Positions 21,820 through 30,298 of a stretch of 64,000 bases of DNA are shown piece after piece (the first letter of the stretch is position 1; every line of letters begins with the position of its first letter). The translations under genes and the position numbers were made by a program. The stretch is from Phellopilus nigrolimitatus. Taxonomy: Eukaryota; Basidiomycota; Agaricomycetes; Hymenochaetales; Hymenochaetaceae. The stretch spans positions 1 to 64,000 of the forward strand of contig JAJOHG010000034.1 in the NCBI GenBank assembly GCA_021029095.1, read 5' to 3'. The notes below the pieces were generated by a model that saw nothing but the letters and a program-made list of their open reading frames with translations, was not told the DNA's origin and did no database searches.

Positions 21820-22975
21820 TTAGCAGAATTTGCGCTGGAAGAAATAATTCGCTGCGCTGCCCGTGCCCGCATGAACCTTCGCGTCGGTTTTCTTGTGCAT
21901 GAGCAACACGACGTCGTGATGAGCACGAGTATGGACGCAAATATGAGGACGAGCGTCCACGCGATCGTCTTGTCGTCCTTCGCGGTCGTCAACATCTCGA
22001 GCTTCTCGAAGACCCAGTCCATCGCGGTGGTGTGCCAACGCAACACGCGCGCGCGCGGCGTTCGCACCGTCGCGGGGGCGGGTCTGGCCCGCGAATGGCT
22101 CCGCACACGCGGCGAGGATGCGCCCGAGCTGCAAGAAGAGGAAGAGCAGCGCTTCGTGCGAGCGCCATCGCCGCGAAGTACACGGGCCAGTGCACGCAGC
22201 GCCAGAGCGCAGTGGCGAGCGTGATGTCCATGCCCGCCGTGAACCCCGAGTTTCTCGGCGTCGATCACCTGCAGCTTCCGGACGCGATCTTCGAGTTCCA
22301 TCTGCTGCGCAAGACCCGTTTCCCGAGTATGCCTGCGTGTCGTAGTTGCTTGTTCCCAGTGTTCGGACGGACCCCTGACCCCAGCTCTGACCCGACTCGG
22401 GTCAAAGGGTCTGACCCCTGGGGTCACTTGAATACTGAAAATACCAGGGGTCGGTGGGGTCCGATGAGGTAAGCCAGAAGTCATGTACTGAAGGCTTTTC
22501 AAGTTTTTTTCCCTAGAGAAACTTTGTCGTACAATCGTATGTATGGCTCCGCAACAGTCAATGAGCCATAAAAACCATCAGGCTCCCATTTTTCAGTAGT
22601 TGACGCGGTTCACTTCGATGATGACATTGATTATGTAAATTTAATCAGTTCAAGTCTTGTATTATGAGCATCTCTGCGACAACAACACGTTTGCTACTCC
22701 TTCGAACTGACTCTGGTTTGGCCCTACAGGCTGTATGACAACTAATCACCAATAGTTAAGATCATAAGAGGAGGATTATTACCTGACCCTTCTGACCCCT
22801 CTGACCCCCTCTGACCCCGGGTCAGTTGAATTTTGGACTGACCCTTTTCGGACCCATTGACCCCTGACCCGGGTCGCACCGAACACTGCTTGTTCCTGCT
22901 GTCCAGCAGATCCTGCAGATATTGCCGCATGGTGCCTGCCGACAAGGTCTTGTCCACAGCGATGAGGACGAATTG
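21820..22975 (-). pseudogene. Decayed gene fragments split by a transposon
   Basis: Reading from the 22975 end, the minus strand encodes AVDKTLSAGTMRQYLQDLLD and SRNKQ, is then cut by the 530-base element at 22359-22888, and resumes LRHAGILGKR and, one frame over, AQQMELEDRVRKLQVIDAEK. A further segment has a hydrophobic stretch (TIAWTLVLIFASILVLITTS) in a frame that does not connect cleanly. A second truncated copy of the first part lies at 26735-26935. Coiled-coil character links it to the fragment at 20.6-21.6 kb, and both may derive from one gene. Probably non-functional. Confidence 0.5.
22359..22888. mobile_element. Non-autonomous hAT-like element (MITE-type, 530 bp)
   Basis: The ends are perfect 10-base inverted repeats, CAGTGTTCGG at 22359-22368 and CCGAACACTG at 22879-22888. 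They are flanked by an identical 8-base direct repeat, CTTGTTCC, at 22351-22358 and 22889-22896. An 8-base target duplication and CA-G ends are the hallmark of hAT transposons. Both ends carry clustered TGACCCC/GGGTCA repeats just inside the terminus, as hAT elements often do with transposase-binding subterminal motifs. There is no transposase ORF, so it must be moved in trans. A paralogous site without the insert is at 26844-26865 (GCAACTGCTTGTCCTTGCTG). Confidence 0.92.
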
Positions 22976-23194
22976 TGAGCGAGATTTATAAATTTGATAG
23001 TATTGAGTATACGCACAATACGATTTATCGCATTAGCAGTCATTTGGGGACCACTGCGGTAATGCTGTTGACGTGGGTGAGAGTAGTTCTGAATCTTACT
23101 CGTGCTTACTAACAGTATCCGGTAACGGTCACTAGTGACAAACGCGTCGTGTCTTTTCAGATTTTTCCAATACATTCTTCAGCGAGGTCACAAC

Positions 23195-23400
23195 ACGAGA
23201 GCTTCAAAGTTCATATATACGGGCTATTCGATCCTTTACGTGCGATTATGCGCCGCACAGCGTAACTTCCCGAAGGATGAACAGGCACTCGAGGGACCGA
23301 GAGTGGTAGAGCGGTCGTTAAAAGAACTCCCAAACCCTAATATCAAGAACAGAAGGATGGCTCATGTCGGTCAGCAGGTAATGATGGATTAGTCCAACTA
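23195..23400. repeat. Array module A, copy preceding B6
   Basis: Contains AAAGTTCATATATACGGGCT, CAGGCACTCGAGGGACCGAG, GGTAGAGCGGTCGTTA, CCCAAACCCTAATATC and CATGTCGGTCAGCAG. It lacks the CAGCATGATAACA core found in the other copies, an internal deletion of about 40 bases. Confidence 0.72.
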
Positions 23401-23702
23401 CTTGATTGCTGGAGTTCTTCGAACGTGTTCGCGTTGCCCGAGGTCAAAGAAAGAAATAGGTGATGATCGAAGCCATCACACCGTGTGCCGCGTTATTTGC
23501 TGATGTTTTGACTTATGATCTACGTGCTCACTGGTTGGGCTGTGGCCCGAGGCACCGTGATGGGAGCCTACTTATACCCCACCTCGGCGAGCCTCTCATC
23601 ACCACTTCAACAGCATTCGACAATCACTGACAGCACAGTCCATTCGTACCAATATCTCGTATAGATCCTTGTTCATAACGAGTAGCGGAGTCACCAACAG
23701 AA
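23401..23702 (+). promoter_or_regulatory. Shared promoter module of B6
   Basis: Second copy of the array promoter, with GAGGTCAAAGAAAGAAAT, CGCGTTATTTGCTGATGTTT, GAGGCACCGTGATGG and CTTATACCCCACCTCGGCGA, ending 5 bases before the homologous leader of the B6 ATG. Confidence 0.65.
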
Positions 23703-25016
23703 ATGAGCTCATCGGACACTTCCTCCGAACCATCTTGGGTTTACATTACCAGTCCAGACAATCGTACTGACTCTGGCATTCTCCCGCGCGAACATGAATA
23801 CTTCAACTTCAAAGATGGGAACATCACGTTCCTGGTAAGCAGAGTGTGCTTTGAGGAATCAGTTGAATAACCTCATTTCGATGAAGGTGGAGAATACACT
23901 TTTCACGATCCATCAGTACTTTCTCGTGCGGGAATCCCCGACCATGCGTTCGATGTTCGCCAGAGCTCGCTTTTCTAACATTGCTAATGGCACCAAAGAA
24001 AAACCTATAAAGCTGTGGGGCACGGATAGCCTGGACTTCGAGAGGTTTCTGATGCTCTTCTATCCTCCGTACGTCTACGATTAAAACTCTATGGAAGTTC
24101 CTATCTTATTATCTGATATGAAAGGAAATTCGGAGAGGATAGTCTCACGTCTTCATACGAGTGGTGTTCTGCTCTACGCATTGCCAACAAGTACGAATTC
24201 GCAAACATCAGGAAACTTGCCACCCTGAAACTGCTGACCGATGCGTCTTGCTCCGAGAGACTTCTCCTCGGACAACGATACAACGTCAGATTTCTCACCC
24301 TCACAGGGTTCCGCGACATCTGCAACCGCAATGCATCTTTGAGCCTAGAGGAGGTGCGCTCCTTCAACACGGAGGATATTGCATTAATCATGCGGTGCCG
24401 AGAGGACCTCTTGACGAGAACTAGCACTCGTCGATCTTTCATAGATGATGATGAGGTAGAATCATTTTTCGCGTCTCGCTTGCCTCCCAGTGAACCCGAG
24501 CTTGACATAACGGAAAACCCGCCATCCTCCTCCTCGCAGGCACCTGTGTCGCGCCAGAGAGTTCCGCGCACTCCTAGCCCTTCCATTCGCGCTAGATCTA
24601 CTACACCGCGCGTTATCAGCCCTCCTCCGCGGTGCAAAAGCATGTATTCTCAGTACAGCACTTCCGATCCTTTCCCGAACCCTACCACACGCTCCTCGCG
24701 CATCACCACACCTTCCCTGCGTACCCGATCTACTACACCGCGCACTCCCAGTCCTCCTGCCCCGCACATTCTCAGCCCAACTCCGCCGTGCATTCTCAAT
24801 CATCCTCTGCCGCGCACTGCCAGCCCTTCTCTGAGCTATAGATCTTCTCCACCGCGCAGCCCTCCGCCATGCATTCCCAGCCCTCCTCCCCCGCGCACTC
24901 CCAGCCCTCCTCCTCTGCTCGTTCGAGTCACCACACCACGCACTTCCAGCCCTCCTCTGAGCACTCGATCTGCTACTATAGTTGTCGATATTCGGGTCAG
25001 GTCCGGGTCGGGCTGA
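23703..25016 (+). CDS. BTB/POZ protein with a long Ser/Pro-rich tail (copy B6)
   Basis: Exon 1 (ATG 23703) ends PREHEYFNFKDGNITFL. Exon 2 starts VENTLFTIHQYFLVRESPTM and continues to FERFLMLFYPP. Exon 3 starts KFGEDSLTSSYEWCSALRIA, passes GQRYNVRFLTLTGFRDICNR and EDIALIMRCREDLL, and reaches FFASRLPPSEPE near 24500. The other array members stop within about 35 codons of this point. Here an open frame of about 170 more codons follows, built from degenerate repeats around the words TPRTPSPP, PPRSPPP and STTPR, ending VRSGSG at 25016. The tail is almost free of hydrophobic residues and rich in SP/TP sites, possible targets of proline-directed kinases. It is probably disordered. Conserved introns and frame support a functional gene. 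Confidence 0.8.
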
Positions 25017-25344
25017 TTTTCGCTCACCCCGAACTCAGATTCGGACAAATTTTTTTCATTTAGGCCGACGCTTGACCTGAACCTCGTCTGACCCACTGAG
25101 TCGACCTTCTGAACCTGTAAATTCTATATAAACTCAAATTTTTGTTCTACAATTTCTTTTAGCAGATAAATATGTGAAATTTACATTACATAAAACAGTA
25201 TATCCCTTTTGACTACAGTATAAACGAGATATGTAACAATAGATAAATGTGTGATTTCTCTGCATATATTCGTGTATGAGAGAATAGGTATGCATCGTGT
25301 TCCGTAAGTCAACGGTCTATCAAAGTCCGACCCTTCGGAACAAG

Positions 25345-25550
25345 CACTCGAGGGGACAAAAGAGCGCAAGTGATTTCAGCATGATAACAGAACTCCAGAT
25401 GAGGTAGAGCAGTTGTTAGAAGAACTTCCAAACCCTAATACTAAGAGCACAAGAACGACACATGTCGGTCAGCAGTCGTCGGGGTGAGATCGTAAACGAA
25501 GATAGACAATTCAGTGGCAGCAGCTTATCGTGCACACCCATCCCAACAAC
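25345..25550. repeat. Array module A, copy preceding B7
   Basis: Contains CACTCGAGGGGACAAAAGAG, TTTCAGCATGATAACAGAAC, TTCCAAACCCTAATACTAAG and CACATGTCGGTCAGCAG, and ends GCAGCAGCTTATCGTGCACA. Directly upstream (25160-25340) is a copy of the 3' flank seen after B9 and at 18.35 kb. Confidence 0.75.
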
Positions 25551-25855
25551 TTGATTACTGGAGTCGGTTAAACGTGTTCGCTTTGCCCGAGGTCAAAGAA
25601 AGAAATGCGTGATGATCAAATTCGTCGCGTGCCGTGTGCCGCGTTATTTGTTGATATTTTGACTTGTGATTCACGCGCTTATTGGCCCGAGGTACCGTGG
25701 TAGAAGCCTTATGGGAGCCTACTTATACCTCACCTTGGCGAGCCTCTCATTACACGCACATACATCTGCACTCATTCGATAATCACTGGCAGCACAGTCC
25801 ATTCGTACCAATATCGCATATAATTCCGCATCAATAACGAGTGGTCACAACAAAA
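25551..25855 (+). promoter_or_regulatory. Shared promoter module of B7
   Basis: Third copy of the array promoter, with GAGGTCAAAGAAAGAAATGC, GCGTTATTTGTTGATATTTT, CTTATACCTCACCTTGGCGA and a leader AACGAGTGGTCACAACAAAA directly before the ATG. Confidence 0.65.
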
Positions 25856-26818
25856 ATGAGCTTGTTGGGCACCCCCTCCGGACTATCTTGCATCGACAGA
25901 GTTTACAACACTTCACCAGAAAACAGTATCGACTCTGAACTTCTCTCGCGCCCGCGCGAACACGAATACTTCGACTTCAAAGATGGGAATGTCACATTCC
26001 TGGTAAGCAGTATGTGCATTGAATAATCAGATGAGCAGTCTTACTCACTTTTTTTTTTTTCAATTAAGGTGGAAAATACGCTTTTCACAGTCCATCAGTA
26101 CTTTCTCACGCGGGAATCCCCGATCATGCGTTCTATGTTCGTCCGAGCTCACCTTCCTGGTACGGTCGAAGGCGCCAAAGAAAACCCTATAGAGCTTGGG
26201 GACACCAATAGCCTAGAGTTCGAGACGTTTATGAAGATCCTATATCCTCCGTACGTCTAGAATTGAAATTCATCGAAGTTCCTATATCTTATTTTCTGAT
26301 ATGAAAGGAAATTCGGTGAGGACAGCCTCACGTCTTCGTACGAGTGGGAATCCGCTCTACGCATTGCAAACAAGTACAAATTTGCAAACATCAGGAAACT
26401 TGCCATCCTGAAACTCCTGGACGATGCGTCTTGCTTTCAGAGACTTCTCCTCGGACGTCGATACAAGATCAGACTTCTCGTCCTTTCGGGGTTCCGAGAC
26501 ATTTGTAACCGCGATGCGTCTTTGAGTCCACAGGAGGTGCGATTCATCGATGCAGAGGATACCAGCCTGATCATGCAATGTCGAGAGAGCCTCTTGAAAA
26601 GCTCCCAACGTTCCATGGACGATCGCGCGACAGAATTGTATTTTGCGTCTCGCTTGCCTCCCATTGAACCTGAGGAGGGAATACCAATCCCGGCTCCATG
26701 CGGTTGGGACTCGGACTCACTTCCGCCACGAATCCCGCGTTTTTGGGCATCGACCTCCTCCTGCAGCTACCGGGCGCGTTCTTCAGTTTTCAGTGCTGTG
26801 CGAGAACCCGTTTCCTGA
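25856..26818 (+). CDS. BTB/POZ protein with a chimeric C-terminus (copy B7)
   Basis: Exon 1 (ATG 25856) ends PREHEYFDFKDGNVTFL. Exon 2 starts VENTLFTVHQYFLTRESPIM after an acceptor preceded by a poly-T run and continues to FETFMKILYPP. Exon 3 starts KFGEDSLTSSYEWESALRIA, includes GRRYKIRLLVLSGFRDICNR and LIMQCRESLLKSS, and passes YFASRLPPIEPEEG. Instead of stopping as B5 does after GW(G/D)SDS, the frame runs on for about 31 codons (LPPRIPRFWASTSSC...REPVS) to a TGA at 26818. This tail is coded by the antisense strand of the truncated coiled-coil gene copy at 26735-26935, so it is new sequence produced by a rearrangement. The BTB core is intact. Confidence 0.8.
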
Positions 26819-26935
26819 GCATGCCTGCGTGTCGCAACTGCTTGTCCTTGCTGTCCAGCAGATCCTGCAGATATTACCGCATGGTGCCTGCCGACAAGGT
26901 CTTGTCCACAGCGAGTAAAAACACAAATTGACGAC
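26735..26935 (-). pseudogene. Truncated second copy of the coiled-coil gene 5' part
   Basis: The minus strand reads VDKTLSAGTMR, a stop, YLQDLLDSKDKQLRHAGMLR and KRVLAQH before further stops. It is collinear with 22975-22900 and 22350-22250 but without the hAT-like insert, so it preserves the empty target site. Its 5' flank (26940-27150) also matches 22980-23190. The tail of BTB copy B7 overlaps it on the opposite strand. Confidence 0.75.
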
Positions 26936-27169
26936 GAATCGTGAGCAAGATTTATAAATTTGATAGTATCAAGTGTACGCACAATAAGGTTTATTGCATT
27001 AAAAATCATTCAAGGACTACTGTGGCGATACTGGCGATGTGGGTGAATTCTGAATCTAATTCAGGTGCTTGAACGCACCAAAAGTATCCGGTAACGGTCA
27101 CTTGTGACAAACGCGTCACGTCTTCCAACACATTTTTCAGCGAAGAAACATCCAATAGCAAGAGAGCGA

Positions 27170-27440
27170 GAACTCGAAGTTCATACACGTGAACTGTTTG
27201 AGCCTTGATGTGCAGTAGGCGTAACTTTCCGGAGAATGAACAGGCATTCGAGGGTGCAAGTAACTCCAGCATGATAACAAAACTCCAGATGTGGTAGAGC
27301 GGTCGTTAGAAGAGCTTCCAAACCTAATATCCCATAACACAAGACCAACTCGTGTCTGTCAGCAGCTCTCGAGGTAAGATCGCAAACCAAGGTACACCAC
27401 TCAGAGGCAGCTAGCTTATCGTGCATGCTCTTTCATCGAC
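27170..27440. repeat. Array module A, copy preceding B8
   Basis: Contains GAAGTTCATACACGTGAACT, CAGGCATTCGAGGG, AACTCCAGCATGATAACAAA, GGTAGAGCGGTCGTTAGAAG and GCAGCTAGCTTATCGTGCAT, in the same order as the other copies. Confidence 0.75.
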
Positions 27441-27737
27441 TTGGATTTCGGAGTGGTTCGCTTTGCTCGAAACCAAAGAAAGAAATGCGTGATGATCGAA
27501 GTCGTCGCGTGCCGCGTGTCGCGCTATTTGCTGATGTTTTGACATATGATCTACGCGCTTATTCGTCGGGCTGTGGCCCGAGGCACCGTGGTAGAAGCCT
27601 GACAGCCTACTTATACCTCACCTAGGCGAGCCTTTCATCATACGCACATTGTTTTGCACTCAGTATTCGAACAGCACGGTCCGTTTGTACCAAATATCTC
27701 ATATATTCTGTCACTCATAATGAGTGATCACAGCAGA
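27441..27737 (+). promoter_or_regulatory. Shared promoter module of B8
   Basis: Fourth copy of the array promoter, with AAGAAAGAAATGCGTGATGA, TCGCGCTATTTGCTGATGTT, GAGGCACCGTGGTAGAAGCC and CTTATACCTCACCTAGGCGA. Confidence 0.65.
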
Positions 27738-28573
27738 ATGAGCATGTCCTGCACCCCCTCCGAACTGTCTTGCAGCGAGAATGTTACCATTAGCACTCGA
27801 CGCAACAGTATCGATTCTGAATCTCTTCCGCGCCCGCGCGAACACGAGTACTTTAACTTCAAAGATGGGAATGTCACATTCCTGGTAAGCAGTATGTGCT
27901 TTGAGTAATCGAATGAACAATTTTATACAAATTGTTTCAATCAAGGTGGAGAATACGCTTTTCACAATCCATCAGTACTTCCTCGTGCGGGAGTCCCCGA
28001 TCATGCGTTCTATGATTGTCCTAGCTGACCTTCCTGGTACGGTTGAAGGCGCCAAGAAAAAGCCTATAGAGCTGGGGGGCACGGATAGCATAGGCTTCGA
28101 GAGATTTCTGAAGCTCCTGTATCCTCCGTACGTCTACGATTAAAACATTACGGAAGTTCCTATATCTAATTTTCCGATATGAAAGGAAATTCGGAGAGGA
28201 CAGTCTCACATATTCATACGAGTGGCAATGTGCTCTACGCATTGCGAACAAGTACAAATTTGCAAATATCAGGAAATTTGCCATCTCGAAACTGCTGTCA
28301 ATTGTGTCTTGCTCCCAGAGACTTTTCATTGGACAAGTGTACAACGACAGACTTCTCACCCTCACGGGGTTCCGAGACATCTGCAACCGTGAGGCGTCTT
28401 TGCGTGTAGATGAGGTACAATTGCTCGAAGCAGAGGATATTACGTTGATTATGCGATGTCGAGAGGACCTCTTAAAACGTGATAGGAGCTCCCCGCCTTC
28501 CATAGACGATCTCGCAACAGAATTGTATTTCGCGTCTCGCCTGCCTCCCATTGAACCTGAGGAGAGCTCATAA
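27738..28573 (+). CDS. BTB/POZ domain protein (copy B8)
   Basis: The ATG at 27738 is the one collinear with B5-B7. An in-frame ATG at 27720 would add six residues. Exon 1 ends PREHEYFNFKDGNVTFL. Exon 2 starts VENTLFTIHQYFLVRESPIM and continues to FERFLKLLYPP. Exon 3 starts KFGEDSLTYSYEWQCALRIA, includes GQVYNDRLLTLTGFRDICNR and EAEDITLIMRCREDLLK, and ends FASRLPPIEPEESS with a stop at 28573, 14 codons earlier than B5 because of a small shift in the tail. The region just downstream (28575-28715) still matches the region after B5 (19800-19945). No lesion is seen in the BTB core. Confidence 0.82.
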
Positions 28574-28869
28574 GTCCCGACACTGTCCGGTTGGGGCTTA
28601 GACTCGAATTAGAATACCTATACGGCGTATGTAAAATACTGCTTATGATGTCATCCTGTTGCCGCTTGTCGAATCCAGCTTATCGAAAATTGGGACAGAC
28701 ATCGTCAGCCTTGTGCACTTAGGCCACTTTACAAATAAACCCCGCACAGCTAATAGGTTATGTCAGTAAAAACTCACTGATTATGTATACAAAAGCATTT
28801 CGGCCTCGTCGCATCACTTCGGTCCTCTTTTTCTAAAAAATTCATTTGAATGAAAACGTTGTGAGATAG

Positions 28870-29152
28870 AAGTCATTTTTGATAGTGTTTGTAGATGAGG
28901 TCGTCGAAATTGTTGGTCGCGTTATTTGCTGTTGTTCTGGCCCGGGATCCGCGCGCCTATCTGGAGATCCGCGTGTAACGACGCCGACTCTCGACAGGCG
29001 TGACATAGTGTATTATATAATTTGCATCGGGCGCTGCCTCGAACGGCCTTCACGCGCGCATCCAGAGAGGCTCGAAAAGGTACGCGTACGCCGCATCCCA
29101 TCCAACCGCCGCCATCCACAGCAGACGGTGTCGGCTAGCTCTGCAAATCAAA
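28870..29152 (+). promoter_or_regulatory. Promoter of B9
   Basis: Different from the promoter shared by B5-B8. It contains GGTCGCGTTATTTGCTG, GGGATCCGCGCGC, CGACAGGCGTGACATAG and the TATA-like ATTATATAATTT near 29012, about 140 bases before the ATG. A copy without a gene lies at 20060-20280. Confidence 0.65.
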
Positions 29153-30063
29153 ATGGGTTCATCTACCACATCGTCTGAGTCAGACTCGGATGACGTCAGC
29201 TCGCCCTTCGTCAGCAACGACTCTGATCTCCTTTTCCCGCGAGAGCACGAGTACTTCGCCTTTGACGATGGGAACGTCACGTTCTTGGTGCGCGTCCCTT
29301 AAGAAAATGTTTTGGATGGTTGAGGTAGCGGCGTCGTGATTTTTTAACTGATTATTACTGCGAAAAGGTCGAGCAGACGCTTTTCACCGTGCACCGGTAC
29401 TTTTTCCTGCGGGACTCCCCGGTTTTAAGCTCTATGTTTGCCCTACTACAACAGTCTGGCGAAAAACGAGGCACCAAGACGGACCCCATCGTGTTGCAAG
29501 GCACAAAAAGCCAGGATTTCGAGAGGTTCCTGAAGCTCCTGTACCCGCCGTACGTTCAGCGTGCCTTCTCTTATCCTAAAAGACGTTTCCTAATTTAACT
29601 TTTTGCTCACAGAAAAATCGGAGAAGACAGCCTCGCGTCGTTTGACGAGTGGGCATCGGTGCTGCACGTTGCGGATGTATACGACTTCTCCGACGCCAAG
29701 GAGCTCGCGATCCTGAAGCTTGCCGAGCTCGCGCCCTGCGTCCCACGGCTCGCGCTCGGCCGGCGCTACCACGTCCGCCTCCTCATCCACACCGCGCTCC
29801 GTGATATCTGCAACCGCGAGGCGCCTCTCAGCACGGAGGAGGTGCGGTTGATGGACACTGAAGACACAGCACTCATCATGCAGTGCCGAGAAAGCCTCCT
29901 CACATGCACTGAAAAGGGTCACACGTACCGCGCTTTTATCGACGATCCCAGCGTAGCTGTGTTTTTCGAATCCCGTTTGCCGCTTGGGCTCGACGAAACG
30001 GAAGACCCACCAGAAACTCCAGAAGAGTTAATATATCCCTTTGACTATAAACAAGAAATGTAA
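29153..30063 (+). CDS. BTB/POZ domain protein (copy B9)
   Basis: Exon 1 (ATG 29153) starts MGSSTTSSESDSDDVSSPFV and ends REHEYFAFDDGNVTFL. Exon 2 starts VEQTLFTVHRYFFLRDSPVL and continues to FERFLKLLYPP. Exon 3 starts KIGEDSLASFDEWASVLHVA and includes GRRYHVRLLIHTALRDICNR and LIMQCRESLLTCTEK, and ends PFDYKQEM with a stop at 30063. Third codon positions are clearly richer in G and C than in B5-B8 (for example the run coding AKELAILKLAELAPCVPRLA), which suggests longer selection on this copy and that it is nearest to the ancestral, functional gene. It has its own promoter type. It is convergent with the PfkB kinase gene, 236 bases away. Confidence 0.85.
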
Positions 30064-30298
30064 GAATAGACAAATATGTGATTTCTCTCTGCATGTATGT
30101 AAGTATATTGAACGTGCTAGTCGTGTATAGAAGAATAGGTCCGCATTGTGTTCCACAAATCAACGGTCTGTCCCTTTGTCTGAATAGTGTGAAGAATAGT
30201 CTGTAACCATGATCCTAGGAGATGAAGTATCAAGAGGGTAACCGAGCATTATATCATTACAGTCAAGGGTATCCAAGAGACGAAGAAAAAAAAATCGG

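Noticed and set aside
21816..22502. 228-codon minus ORF as a complete gene
   Set aside because: It runs across the left end of the hAT-like element and mixes frames; only pieces of it match a duplicated gene.
22790..22880. Tandem TGACCCC repeats as a CRISPR-like or regulatory array
   Set aside because: They are subterminal repeats of the hAT-like element; the organism is a eukaryote and there are no spacers.
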